Origin: Marasmius tenuissimus
Taxonomy: Eukaryota > Basidiomycota > Agaricomycetes > Agaricales > Marasmiaceae
Reading direction: 5' to 3'
Assembly: GCA_029532415.1 (NCBI GenBank)
Contig: JAQOTA010000060.1
Span: 1 to 64,000, forward strand
DNA: 64,000 nucleotides
Position 1 is the first letter of the stretch. Each line of letters opens with the position of its first letter. Made by a program: the position numbers and the translations under genes. Under the pieces are notes generated by a model. It searched no databases. It worked only from the letters and a program-made list of their open reading frames with translations, and was not told the origin of the DNA. Shown here one piece after another: positions 46,745 to 57,112 of the stretch.

Positions 46745-47162
46745 ACTGTTAAATCGACTAGAAGCACTTGAGTTCATAGGGAAGTTCGATAACGGAAAAA
46801 ATTTACTCACCTCGAGGTTATTGTCAAATTCCCAACATCGCTGGATCAGGCTTTTATATCCGACTTCTCTGCGAGCGCTAATCTGAGCCTGCCTCTTCAC
46901 CTGACCACTTGCGCAGTATGATTATCATTTCCCGAGCTGCGAGGAGTTCAGAGTTGAAGCGTAGGGGCGAGAATCGAGATGGCCGTATGAAGTCAACTTC
47001 GAGATTATCAAGGTTCGCTGCGCAACCCAGAGTTCAACGACTGTATTACGCTTGGCCGCATGCGTGGGAATTCCTCGCACTCTCCCTCCCTCCCGTTGAC
47101 CACCGTCCACGTCAAAGCCTGGTTTCCATAGTCATTCGAGGACGTAAAGTGGCTCTCAATCG
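46745..47162. other. Divergent promoter between Dicer and the K+ channel
   Basis: About 420 bases shared by two divergent genes. An alternative 5' part of the Dicer frame is open to 46900 and may be a 5' exon. Nothing else recognised. Confidence 0.5.
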
Positions 47163-48739
47163 ATGTCTACGGGCGCTGGGATCGAGCTCAGCCGATTGAA
47201 CCATTCGGCCACCCACTTTCTCACAGAAGACCCCAACACAAGTCCAACAGGAATCCGCCAACTCGTATTCGGCGAAAACTCGCAAAACCATGAACAAGAA
47301 CAGCTCGCTTCGATTCATCCGCTCTGGAAGCGTGAGCTCTTTGCGCTCTTGGAGCAACCTAAATCGTCATCAGGAGCCATGCTCATCCATGTGCTCATGA
47401 CCTCTCTTATCCTCACCTCTGCTGTCGTCACGGTGGTAGAGACCGTACCGGCGTTTCACACTATCAGTCCGCAGTTTTGGTTTGGGATAGAGACTACTTT
47501 GGTGGCCATGTTTACTGTGGAATATCTCGCGAGATGTGTCGCATGGAGTTCATCATGGAGAAGCTTGCTAAAATGGGTGACTTGTATGTTGTTGCTTCTT
47601 CGCCCCTCCCCTTTCTATATTTGCTGCGTCCGTAGTCGTGAACTGATTGCGATAGATGGGCAGCTTTCTTCGGAATAATAGATCTTTTGTCGGTTCTTCC
47701 ATACTATATCGAGATATTAATGCAGCAAGACACGGTACGCAGCACTTCATCTCCGTGTTTGAGGCGCGTTCTAACAACAAGAAAAACACAGGCTGTCTTC
47801 TTTAGATTTTCAATATTGAGAATGTTCAGGCTGATAAGAGTGTTCCGACCGTTCAGATACAATCATACTATTCTCCTGTAGGCTTCATCCAACTTTCTTG
47901 TCTCTTCTACCCGCTCTAACGAACGACAGTACAATTGAAGTGATGTACATATCCGTGCGGAGGTCTCAATACGCCCTTTTCGCGATTGGTTTCTTCGTGA
48001 TCATGGTGTTGACGGTTTTCAGTACCCTCCTGTGAGTCAAATCATATCTGCCTATCACGCAATCTTCTGACTGGAGATTGCAGCTACTTTGCAGAACGAG
48101 GGACATGGGATACAACATTAGAAACTTTCATCAATTCCGACGGAGACCCTACGCAGTTTGCTGTGCGTATGTCAACACCTGCGGGTTCATTAGCGCGCTC
48201 ACTTTTTTGATAGTCCATCCCTGCCGCAGCCTGGTTTGTCCTAGTCAGTGCGTATAGTCACCATCCCGTGTATCTCGTGCCCGAACTGACACCTTACTTT
48301 AGCGATAACGACAGTCGGCTACGGAGAGATCACGCCGCGTTCGTTCCTTGGTCGACTCGTCACTCTTCCCTTATTGGTCTTCGGGCTGCTCTTAATTGCG
48401 CTCCCGAGTTTCGTGCTAGGAAGGGAGTTTAGTCTCGTATGGGAGAAAATGTCGTCAAAGCGATCGGTGCGTCAATTCCCCCTACGTACGAGCTTTGCTC
48501 ATCCCGCTCTACAGGAAGATGAAGACGTGTACCATGATATGGACTCGCCAGTGCAGCACCGGCGGCCTTTGCCCAACGTGAATGCAGGAAACGGCGATTT
48601 GTCCAACATGAAGTTGGCACAGAACCAGACGGAGCTGAGTAATCAGATTTCTGAGCTGCGGGATACGGTCGAATTGCAAGGGGTTTTGATAAAGCGGCTT
48701 TTGGCTGCGCTAGAGAAGGGGAAGCAGAGGGAAGAATGA
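47163..48739 (+). CDS. Voltage-gated potassium channel (Shaker/Kv-like)
   Basis: Six-helix K+ channel subunit of the plasma or organelle membrane, expected to work as a tetramer. ATG at 47163. S1 is near AMLIHVLMTSLILTSAVVTV; S2 WFGIETTLVAMFTVEYLARC; S3 GIIDLLSVLPYYIEIL after an intron at about 47583; S4 ILRMFRLIRVFRPFRYN with Arg every third residue (voltage sensor); S5 SQYALFAIGFFVIMVLTVFS; pore helix AAAWFVLVTITTVGYGEITP with the selectivity filter TVGYG; S6 LVTLPLLVFGLLLIALPSFV with the inner-gate LPS(F)V motif. The soluble C-tail ends in a coiled coil (ELSNQISELRDTVELQGVLI) and TGA at 48737-48739. No T1 tetramerisation domain is seen, as in other fungal Kv-like channels. Seven or so introns. 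Confidence 0.9.
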
Positions 48740-49242
48740 GGTACCGGTCGGCGATGTGTGAGTGCCTGTTAGCTTATATGGAGTTCGCTGTAATTGGGAC
48801 TTTTTTTCGGGATATTATATAGAGCTGAATGGCTTCCGCTTACCAGAACGTACTGGTACTTGTTGCGAAGGCTCAAGCCAGACCAAGCATGACCCTGACG
48901 CTTGCTATAGCCTATCGTTACATTCAAGTCGTTTACAGGCCTAGGTACAAGACATGCCTACATGTTTACGTCGAATACCAGTGTCTGCTCGCCGTGAACC
49001 GGGGTAGAATAAGGAGCGTACTTATGTGTGCGTATAGTAATGACACTCCCGATATTACAGAACGATATAGTATCCTACTTATGCCTACTATATACACTTC
49101 CGAACACCCGAAATGTGCTAGTGCCGGCCGTTGAGATCCGAATCCCGAAGGAACTCCTGTCATGAATGATCGTCATCAAATTCCCTCTCCCACCACCATA
49201 TAACTCAAGTACCCTCTCGAGTCATTCCAAGTCTCAAGAGAA
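48740..49242. other. Intergenic
   Basis: Lies between the K+ channel and TYR1, both on the plus strand. No gene recognised; short open frames only. Confidence 0.5.
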
Positions 49243-51045
49243 ATGGTGGCCATGACCTGGAAGGTTGTCAACCCCAATGACCCCATCGAATCCCAGCCAA
49301 CTCTCGGTCTCATCGGTATGGGGGCCATGGGCAAGATGTACGCAAACCTTCTCTCCAAGGCTGGGTGGAAAAAGTAAGGCATTGGCCAACATACTGGAAC
49401 TTGATCTACCTCGAGTTATTGATCTTCATTTCCTTCTTCAGGATTCATGTATGTGACCGCCCTGCAAAATTCCAGGAATTGAAGGAAGAATACGCCAGTG
49501 AGTTGAGCTATACCACCTCGGCCGGGATCCCTTATGACAATCCTTCTTTCCTCGTAGACGTCCCTGGAGTGAAGGTTTTCCAAGATGGGCATGGTGTGGC
49601 GCGCTCGTCGGATTTTATGATGTATTCTGTCGAGGCAGAATTCATTGAGCAGGTTGTCGCCGAGTACGGCCCTTGTGCGTCGCGTGATAATTTTTTTTGA
49701 AACTTTCGAGGTACCTAACCGTTGTTTCCAGCTACCAAAGTCAACGCTATAGTTGCTGGACAGACGTCGGTCAAAGCACCCGAACGAGAAGCCTTTGAGA
49801 AACATCTCCCTGCGGATGCTCAAATCATATCGTGTCATTCGCTGCATGGACCAACAGTCTCACCGCTGGGACAGCCTCTTGTGCGTTGGCAAAGCTTAGT
49901 CCAGGTCTTCCAGAACGAGTACTGACTTGTCTCGAAGATTTTGATTCAACATCGAGGAACCGATCATGCCCTTCATATTGTCGAGGACGTGTTACGCTCA
50001 TTCGGTTCTCGCTACGTCTACCTGTCCTACGAGGAACACGACCGGATAACAGCCAACACACAAGCCGTCACCCACGCCGCCTTCATGAGGTCAGAGCCAA
50101 GTGTACCTCTCTTTTCCCATTCTCACGTTGACAAACTCCTCATTTAGCATGGGCTCAGCATGGGCCAGCGAAAAGACCTACCCCTGGGAAAAGGGACTCT
50201 ACGTCGGTGGAATAGAAACCGTCAAAGTCAACCTCACACTCCGCATATTCAGCAACGCCTGGCACGTCTACGCCGGCCTCGCCATCCTCAACCCTAAAGC
50301 CCGCGAACAGATCAACCAATACGCCAAAAGCGCAACAGAACTCTACAAACTCATGGTCGTCGCTGGAACCGGCGCACCCTCCACACCGCCCAGTCCGGAT
50401 CCCAACAGTTACACCAACGGGGGCGGCAACGGGCGGGTTCGCACACCGGATTATGACGCAGAGCGGGAGAAGAAGCTCCGTGAGCGGATTTACTGGGCTA
50501 GGCAGGTCGTATTCGGCGACAGCGACGGAAACGGAGGTACTAAACGAAAACGGCGACCTATCCTCCTCTCCCAAGAGCTTCTCGACCAATTCACTCTCGG
50601 CCAAGTCCCCCCACAGAAGAACGGTAGCTCCCAAACTCCACGTTACCGTCCCAACTCGCATCTATCATTGTTAGCCATGGTTGACTGTTGGGCACATCTC
50701 GGTATCCAACCATTCGAAGATCTCTCCGTCGCAGCAACGCCCCTGTTCCGTCTGTTCCTCGGTGTAGCGGAGTACCTGTTCTTATCTCAGGAGTTGTTGG
50801 ATTCTTCGATCAATTCGGCCATTTATGAGACGTGGCACAAGTCGAACGATCTCGAGTTTGTACTTGCGGCGAGGGGGTGGAGTCAGTGTGTCAATTTTGG
50901 GAGTTTTGAGGTGTATAGGATGAGGTTTGCGGAGACGAGGGCGTTTTTTGAGACGAGGTTTGATGAGGCGGGGGTGTTAGGGAGTAAGATGATCAAGGCG
51001 GTCATGGAGAGTGAGATGGAGAGGGAGGAGAGTGAGTCGGTTTGA
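49243..51045 (+). CDS. TYR1: Prephenate dehydrogenase (NADP+), tyrosine biosynthesis
   Basis: Converts prephenate to 4-hydroxyphenylpyruvate in the cytosol. Exon 1 opens MVAMTWKVVNPNDPIESQPT then LGLIGMGAMGKMYANLLSKA (Rossmann GxGxxG). Spliced exons give IHVCDRPAKFQELKEEY, SSDFMMYSVEAEFIEQVVAE, IVAGQTSVKAPEREAFEKHL, IISCHSLHGPTVSPLGQPL, YLSYEEHDRITANTQAVTHA (conserved His/Thr/Gln substrate block) and SMGSAWASEKTYPWEKGLYV. The last long exon covers the dimerisation half (NVTLRI-like VNLTLRIFSNAWHVYAGLAI; NSHLSLLAMVDCWAHLGIQP; ATPLFRLFLGVAEYLFL) to TGA at 51043-51045. It matches yeast TYR1 block for block. A Gly/Asn/Pro-rich insert (SPDPNSYTNGGGNGRVRTPD) in the middle of the C-terminal half is a lineage-specific loop. 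The start could also be 49252. Confidence 0.93.
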
Positions 51046-51164
51046 TTTAAAGTGCGTGCTGTGTATGTTTCAAATTCTAGCCCCCGTGTACGTCCATGCA
51101 TGCATGTGTAACAACACACTATCACTATCACTATTACTATCACAAGGGACATGCAGAGGCTTTT

Positions 51165-51700
51165 CTACTGGACGCGAGTGGCTCCCGATCTCTCAGCAAG
51201 TTCCTCTGTGACAGGGAAAATATTTCCATCAGCATCTTCGAGTACCTGGAACGGGACGAAGCATTAGTATGGACCAGCCAAAAAAGCTCGAGCCTAATCA
51301 CTCACACAGGCGACTCTGACTTGCGCTGTGACATGCCAAGGGAGATACGGTCAATACCAGTGCGACAGCGACACTCTGACAAGGGCTACTCAGTACTCAC
51401 TATTGACGTTATTTCCCTCGAAATCCCCACGAAGACCAGTGATGTTCTTGATAGTCTTTGAACCTCGACCAGGATAATTAGTACACCCAGATATCCACCT
51501 TTTTTTGACGAGATTGAAGTGTCTTGTCAGCCTACGAAGAGACCTAGTACATCGGGTCGGATGGCCTACGCGCGTAGCCAGGGCTCGATGCCCGCGCCTT
51601 CGGGAATCTGATACAACAATACCTCGTTGTTGGTCTGAGCTTGAGCGAGTCCGAAGAAAAAGCCGACGGCAATAGTGAGTAAAGTAGTGGGTAATTTCAT
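51165..51700 (-). CDS. Small secreted two-cysteine protein, copy 1
   Basis: Four-exon gene. Exon 1 (ATG 51700) encodes signal peptide MKLPTTLLTIAVGFFFGLAQ, then LLYQIPEGAGIEPWLRA. Exon 2, after an intron ending in a run of A residues then AG at about 51501, encodes WISGCTNYPGRGSKTIKNIT then GLRGDFEGNNVN. Exon 3 is a mini-exon TQVRVAC. Exon 4 encodes VLEDADGNIFPVTEELAERS then GATRVQ, TAG at 51165-51167. The mature protein is about 80 residues with two Cys. It shares structure, phase and ends with copies at 58620-59136 and 59688-60209. I do not recognise the family; a small effector-like or surface protein is possible. A TATAAAAG box (51744-51751) lies only 44 bases from the ATG, giving a very short leader. 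Confidence 0.72.
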
Positions 51701-51743
51701 GACCAAGAGATTTGTTGAAATGGTCGTCTCGAACGACCAGAGG

Positions 51744-51751
51744 CTTTTATA
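51744..51751 (-). promoter_or_regulatory. TATA box of secreted-protein copy 1
   Basis: TATAAAAG on the minus strand inside a block (CCAGAGGCTTTTATA on the plus strand) that is shared with the promoters of copy 2 and of the relic at 56.4 kb. Confidence 0.65.
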
Positions 51752-51967
51752 CACGCGTCCCCTAGCGAATGAATAGGACGGGTATCGCTGTACAGTGTGG
51801 AGTCGATGTCAATGGCCGCAACGGAAAAAGATTGATGTCCCCATATCCGGGATTCAGTTTCGCTATTGATTTTTTGGCGTAGAAGACGGGAAGGGAGGCC
51901 ACACCAGTTGACTCGTTCTGGTTGAATTATCTATGATATATATTACCCAATATACGGCACATAAAAT

Positions 51968-54477
51968 CTAATCCACGTTCCAAGTGAGAAGCTGTGCTTT
52001 CAAACCTCCGCCTTCCTCAGCAAACCTGTCGGGGAAAGCCTATCGAAAAAGGATTGGTTTGACCGGTACGTTCCAACAATGAGTAAGGATTCGAACATTC
52101 AGAGAAACGGAATTCACCTCAATCCACTCAACCAGAATCTTCCTTCCCTGCTTTACACGCTCGGGTAAACTGATCCACGCCTTCACCTGATTTTCTACAA
52201 GTTCAAAAAACGTGCAGCAGAGCGAAAGCAGCTCCGTATCCACATAACAGTGCTTCAGGAGCGACGAGCAAACCAAGTTGTAGTAGATACGGCCCGACAC
52301 CGAGGGCGCACCAGAATTCACGCCCTCACCATAACGGATAATCTTCTCGAGACGAGAAACGTAACTCCGGACAAGTTGCAGGCAAGCTTCCTGGTATGCT
52401 CGGTGCCCTGAATCGCATGACCTAATTCCTCCAGAGAGATCACAGCGGCACTCTGTGAGGTGTGGCATTTGGCGTGCTTTGCTGGGTTTTCGCCCCTCCA
52501 TATCAAAGAGACATCCTGTGGCAGCTTCGACAAACCAGAACATGGCGTCGTCTGACAGACACGCGCCCGGAGGCCATTCGAGGTGGAAACACTTGGGACG
52601 TTCCTCAAAATTTTGCATGAGACACTCCTTGTCCTTGACACTTCCGTGCTTGGAGACATCCTGGCAATCGATAACGAAAAAAAGTCAGTACGTAGGATAA
52701 AGAAACTGATAGCTGGCCAAACTTGCACATTTCTCCAGCCATGGCAGTAGGGCGCTAAACTTCATTTTCCATTCTCGGCCATGATCGGCGGACGCCATAC
52801 GCACGCAGACGAAGGGAAGGTCAACATTTTGCACATCAACTAGTAGTTTCCGGCTTGGTTTGGTAATTGACATGCAAAGCTCAACCCATTCTGTGAAGAA
52901 GGACCTGGTATCCTCGCTGTAGAGCTGACCGAAACTGCGCACGCAGACATCGAGTTGTGGACACGTAGATCAGAAATAGATAACTTCTCACCTGCAAGTC
53001 TGGATCCTACCGATTGTGAGGTTCTGGAGCCACTGTCGCGCGATGCGACGTCTCTGTTTTTTCGCATCATATGGAATCCAAGTGATCTAGTTTGGTCGGC
53101 CAGGTAATTGGTGAACGAAGTGTGGTAAAAACGAATTCTATCTCCTCGACCGCAGTGAATGTCCAGGACTGAGTGCATACCCCGCGCAATGTCAAAGCCA
53201 CCTGTCCCTGGGGAAGTCCTGGCACCAACTCAATGCATGCAGGAGATCTCGTATTTTCCGGAAGGACAATAATAGCGGCAAGGACAGAGAGGAGTTCCTC
53301 ACGGTTTGGATGGACACTAAGGATGAAATCATACAACACATCGAGCTGTTGGTACGGTGATGTTCCTCCGGCGAGGTGGTGTCTTATCGATGATGATACG
53401 GAGTTGTATGATAGGATGTTCATACGCGAGCTTGATGAACCTGATCACTGTAGCTGCATAGACAAATTGGCCGCACAATCTCTCAACCAGAATGTCAAGC
53501 TCCCGCTGCGAGGGCCAGGAACTCGGGAACGGGACCTGATTGTACTTCGGGCTACTCGCAATCTCCCGAAAGTGGTGGAGGTAGTATTGCCTGATGTCTC
53601 TGTCAGGCATGAAGGTCTCGTCCAGAGCGATGGTCTTCGAGAGTGTACGCAAACGCTCGTCGACGAATGCTTCGCGAATCCAAGCCTCGGGTCGACTGCA
53701 TATCAAGAACCGCAAAGGGTACTGGGGAATTCGCTCGTAAGCGGATTGGATGATAGCGAGAATTTGCAACGTAGTCTCCTCTTCGTCGCACTCGTCGAGC
53801 CCGTCGAGGATGACAACGTGAGGACCGACTGGAGAGCCCCAAAGGGCCCTTTGCCTGCTCCACTTCAAGGTGGGCTCGATGACCAGCTCTCGAAATTGCT
53901 CTTCCAATGCGGCTTCCAGAATCGCAGGGTCTCTCGATATACTCTCTTCAATATAATTCCGCATGAGTGGTGTCGTTGTGGTGAGTCCATAAGCAATGGA
54001 GGGCATGAGAGCAGCAGGATTATTGCGTTTGGGATCGAACCGGAAGAAGAAGAATGAAGAGACAAGAACACCCTTGTTCTCATAAAATTTGGCGATGCTT
54101 AGGACAATCGAGGACTTTCCAACACCGGCGGCACCCGAGAGCCAGCATATTTGGAGCCGCTGTCCTGCCGCTAACGCCCATTCGCGAAGAATCTTCAAAA
54201 CAGGTTCTCGAGTCCCTTCGAGGCAAGCCCCGCGAGTAAACTGGTGTTCTGCTCTGTGAGAAGCCCCTACCCCGGCGATTGCATCCCAGAGGCGTTTGAG
54301 CGCTGAAACGAAGGATATAGCGTTGAGAAATATTGAGTTGGGATGGAACACCAGAAACGCACGTTCAGAGACCATCATGTTGAGACTGTTATTCACCTCT
54401 CCATAGTATATATTCTGATACACCGCGTTATTATTGTTTTGCGGACCCTGGCCAGTATGGTTGTTTTGCGTGGACAT
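51968..54477 (-). CDS. NACHT-domain NTPase (STAND, NLR-like)
   Basis: ATG at 54477: MSTQNNHTGQGPQNNNNAVY, an Asn/Gln-rich start, then a helix LNAISFVSALKRLWDAIAGV and the pre-NACHT AEHQFTRGACLEGTREPVLK. NACHT core: ICWLSGAAGVGKSSIVLSIA (Walker A), SSFFFFRFDPKRN, HVVILDGLDECDEEETTLQI (Walker B with GLDEC), RFLICSRPEAWIREAF (sensor) and FVYAATVIRFIKLA. The C-terminal half (exons down to TAG at 51968-51970, ending LKAQLLTWNVD) has no ankyrin, WD or TPR repeats, like a large class of Agaricomycete NACHT proteins. Family members act as signal-sensing switches in fungal non-self recognition; this one's trigger is unknown. It sits inside the secreted-protein/F-box array. About five introns. Confidence 0.85.
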
Positions 54478-55169
54478 CAGCCTTGTGCGAGGGGCTTCAG
54501 CGCAGCTGGAACGGGCTTGACGAAGAGAGTCACAAGCGTAATCCGATGGCGTCGTCAAATAAGAACGCTGGCCAGGGTGCGATGGCGGTGGTCACGAAAG
54601 CGTTCCGAACACGCCACGTTGCATTCTTGCGCTATTTGCGCGGACCATCGTTTGAGTTGTGAGAAAAACTACAACAGCAAAAGTCCAAGTTGAACATAAC
54701 GTCGAGGTTGAAGCTACCTTCGCCTACAGTAGCGCTGGTCACTGGCATTGGTCGCCGGCCGTTGTCGGCCCGGGACGGAAAGCCCTCACCCCGAGTCCCG
54801 CTCGGTGCTCCCTGTCGCTTTCAACTTGGCCACCAATGACTATGGAGAATTTCGCTATGGCCCGACCATGGGGATTGGTATATCTCTTTACTCTGAGCTC
54901 ACTTCCCGCTGCTAACGAGATACAGCGGTCGTTCAAGTCCATACTGGATGTAAGGCCCGATTATAAGGTCAGGTCTCCGACGAAAATTACAATGCTACGG
55001 AGGTCCAGACGCAGTTTACTCAGTCTGAGTCATATCCGCTGCCTCTTGTTGCGTGACTCACTAGTAACTAAACGATTTCAGGCAAGGTTGACAAGCGCCA
55101 ATCTATTCATCACCACCTCCATCCAAATCCAATCCGTCATCCTTGCGCCCTTGTACCCTTCATTAAGTC
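54478..55169. other. Divergent region; left end of segmental duplication
   Basis: Upstream of NACHT (minus) and F-box copy 1 (plus). From about 54760 the sequence (CGTTGTCGGCCCGGGA, then GCCCTCACCC, TCAACTTGGCCACCA, ATTTCGCTATGG) is repeated at about 56721-57112 before F-box copy 2. No gene seen. Confidence 0.6.
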
Positions 55170-56222
55170 ATGGTAACTCTGACTGATCTGCCAAAGGAGC
55201 TCCGACAAAAGATCTTCCTCACAGCCGTGCAGCAGGAAGATCGGCTGGTCGGGAACACTTGGCCAAAAACCATCACGGTGCTCTTCCGTGTCTGCAAAGT
55301 CATCCGACGCGAAATGCCTTGGGTACTCAACTCCTGGTCTCCACTCTGGTGGCTACAGAGACCAACCGATCTGACAGCATCGGCTTTCTTGAACATCGAT
55401 GGTATCAAGTGCGGTCCAAAGTTGGACTCTCTTGGTATCAGCATTTTCAACGATGCAGAGGCAGAAAACATCAGAAAGGCAGATTGGGCGACAGGATACC
55501 CTCATCTGTTGCATCCAGAGCTTGTGGAAGCATGGTCCAGCACCGTTCCGAGACTACCCTCGGGTATCGAAACTGTTCTACTTGATGTGACCCCCGCGCC
55601 CGGATGGATGCGCGAAGAACACGTCGGGTGGCTTCACACACTACTCATCGACACCAGAACCGCCAGGTGTTTCATGAACGCACATGTTCACGATATATCA
55701 GGCCTGGTTGAGCTTATTCACGCCCGTTACGCAAGCAGAATCACCATCAAACTTACGGGCACGTTAAGCCACAGAAGCAACCGGTTCGTGGCAGAAGTCA
55801 TCGATCGATGTCAACAGAAACAGATCATCGTTGAATACGTGGGCAAATACGTTTATAAATACCACATACAGCAGGTGGTTCACGCTCTCGCCCCGAAGAA
55901 GTTGACCCGCGAGGTGAAGAACCGGCAACAAGCACTGAGACTGGCATCTCTGAGGAAGGTTTTCTGGTCAAACAAGTCAGAAAACCTCTTCAGTAAAGCC
56001 TGTGCCGAAGGTGGCCTGGATGCGGTCCGGGAGGAGATACGAGTAGTGGCAGAAATGATGGCCGATAAGCACAAAACTCGACTGGAGATGCCCCCTTCTG
56101 GTAATCTGCATCGAGCTATGGTACATAGCATTGCACACGACATGGGCTTGCAGACGGCATCAGAGGGAGATGGCGACAATCGACATGTTGTCGTCACTAG
56201 GGAGTCCGTTTCTTGGGATTAG
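55170..56222 (+). CDS. F-box-like protein with C-terminal R3H domain, copy 1
   Basis: Intronless, 350 residues. The N-terminus MVTLTDLPKELRQKIFLTAV fits an F-box (LxxLPxEL...I) and continues FRVCKVIRREMPWVLNSW. The middle (VLLDVTPAPGWMREEHVGWL; ITIKLTGTLSHRSNRFVAEV; CQQKQIIVEYVGKYVY) is family-specific. The C-terminus (residues about 290-345) reads MADKHKTRLEMPPSGNLHRA, MVHSIAHDMGLQTASEGDGD then NRHVVVTRE. RAMVH is the R-x3-H core of an R3H domain, and HxxAxxxGLxxxSxGxxxNRxxxV is its usual continuation; R3H domains bind single-stranded nucleic acid. F-box proteins recruit targets to SCF ubiquitin ligases, so the pairing suggests a nucleic-acid-linked adaptor; that is inference. TAG at 56220-56222. 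Confidence 0.75.
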   Translation: MVTLTDLPKELRQKIFLTAVQQEDRLVGNTWPKTITVLFRVCKVIRREMPWVLNSWSPLWWLQRPTDLTASAFLNIDGIKCGPKLDSLGISIFNDAEAENIRKADWATGYPHLLHPELVEAWSSTVPRLPSGIETVLLDVTPAPGWMREEHVGWLHTLLIDTRTARCFMNAHVHDISGLVELIHARYASRITIKLTGTLSHRSNRFVAEVIDRCQQKQIIVEYVGKYVYKYHIQQVVHALAPKKLTREVKNRQQALRLASLRKVFWSNKSENLFSKACAEGGLDAVREEIRVVAEMMADKHKTRLEMPPSGNLHRAMVHSIAHDMGLQTASEGDGDNRHVVVTRESVSWD

Positions 56223-57112
56223 GAATTGTTGGAACCACTACGAGGGATCGAAGACAGGTCGAACGCTGCTGTTACATCTACGCACTTTCTCTGAAATGGT
56301 ATAAAGACTCATGCATGTACGTTCATTAAATTCAAAATTAAAAGCTCTGCGCCTGAGTATAGTTATAGGGAATTTCATGTTTCAGAGGAATGGAATGGTC
56401 GATTCAACGGCTCGTACCAGAGGCTTTTGATACAGGCCTCCCCCTAATCGGAGTGAATACTAGACGAGTATATGGAGTCAATGTCAATGGCCGCAGCGGA
56501 AAAAGATCAGCGGGGCCTGGACCCATATTCTAACTTTTAAGTCTCCTGGGTCCCCGTACATCGTGATTCTGTGCGCAGAATGCTCGTTGGAGATGAGATG
56601 GGAGACCCCGCCTTCTGCGGAGCCATATTAGTTAGGTTTTTACTGTATCAAGGAAACGGGTGCTAAAGCGCTGAAAACCTGGGCGCTGTGTCGGGAGTTG
56701 GTACCAATCAGTTCCGGCACCGTTGTCGGCCCGGGAAAGGAAGCCCTCACTCCGGAGTCCGACGGACGGCGGAGTTCGAGTCCCGCTCAGTGCTGACCGT
56801 CGCTTTCAACTTGGCCACCATGGAGAACTTCGCTATGGCTCGCCCATAGGGATTGATACATCTCTTAACTCTGAGCTCACCTCCCACTGTCAACGATACA
56901 CAGCGGCCGCCCATACTGCACGTGAGGCCTAAGGTCAGGTCTCCGACGAAAATTACAGTGCCACGTAGGTTCGGACGCCATTGAATCGTATCTGCTGCCT
57001 GTTGTGTGACTCACAAAACGATTCCAGGCAAGCTTGACACGCACCCCTCTATTCATCACCACCTCCATCCAAACCCAATTCGTCATCATCCTCGAGCCCT
57101 TCTACCCAAGCC
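56223..57112. other. Region with secreted-protein relic and duplicated promoter
   Basis: Holds a decayed fourth copy of the small secreted-protein gene with its promoter (56350-56705, minus) and the upstream part of F-box copy 2 (from 56721). No intact gene. Confidence 0.65.
56350..56705 (-). pseudogene. Relic of a small secreted-protein gene: start codon and promoter only
   Basis: On the minus strand ATG at 56378 reads MKFPIT, the same six residues as copy 2 (58620-59136), and then loses the signal peptide. Upstream of that ATG the sequence follows the promoter of copy 2 closely (CCAGAGGCTTTT, TGGCCGCAGCGG, AAAAGAT, GGACCCATATT, TTTTAAGTCTCCTGGG, CCCCGTACATCGTGA, GTATCAAGGAAACGGGTGC). The TATA box has an extra base (TATCAAAAG, 56424-56432). 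Exons 2-4 are gone; F-box copy 1 ends 155 bases away. Confidence 0.7.

Noticed and set aside
53173..54057. 294-codon plus-strand open frame
   Set aside because: Antisense of the NACHT core; Walker motifs are on the minus strand.
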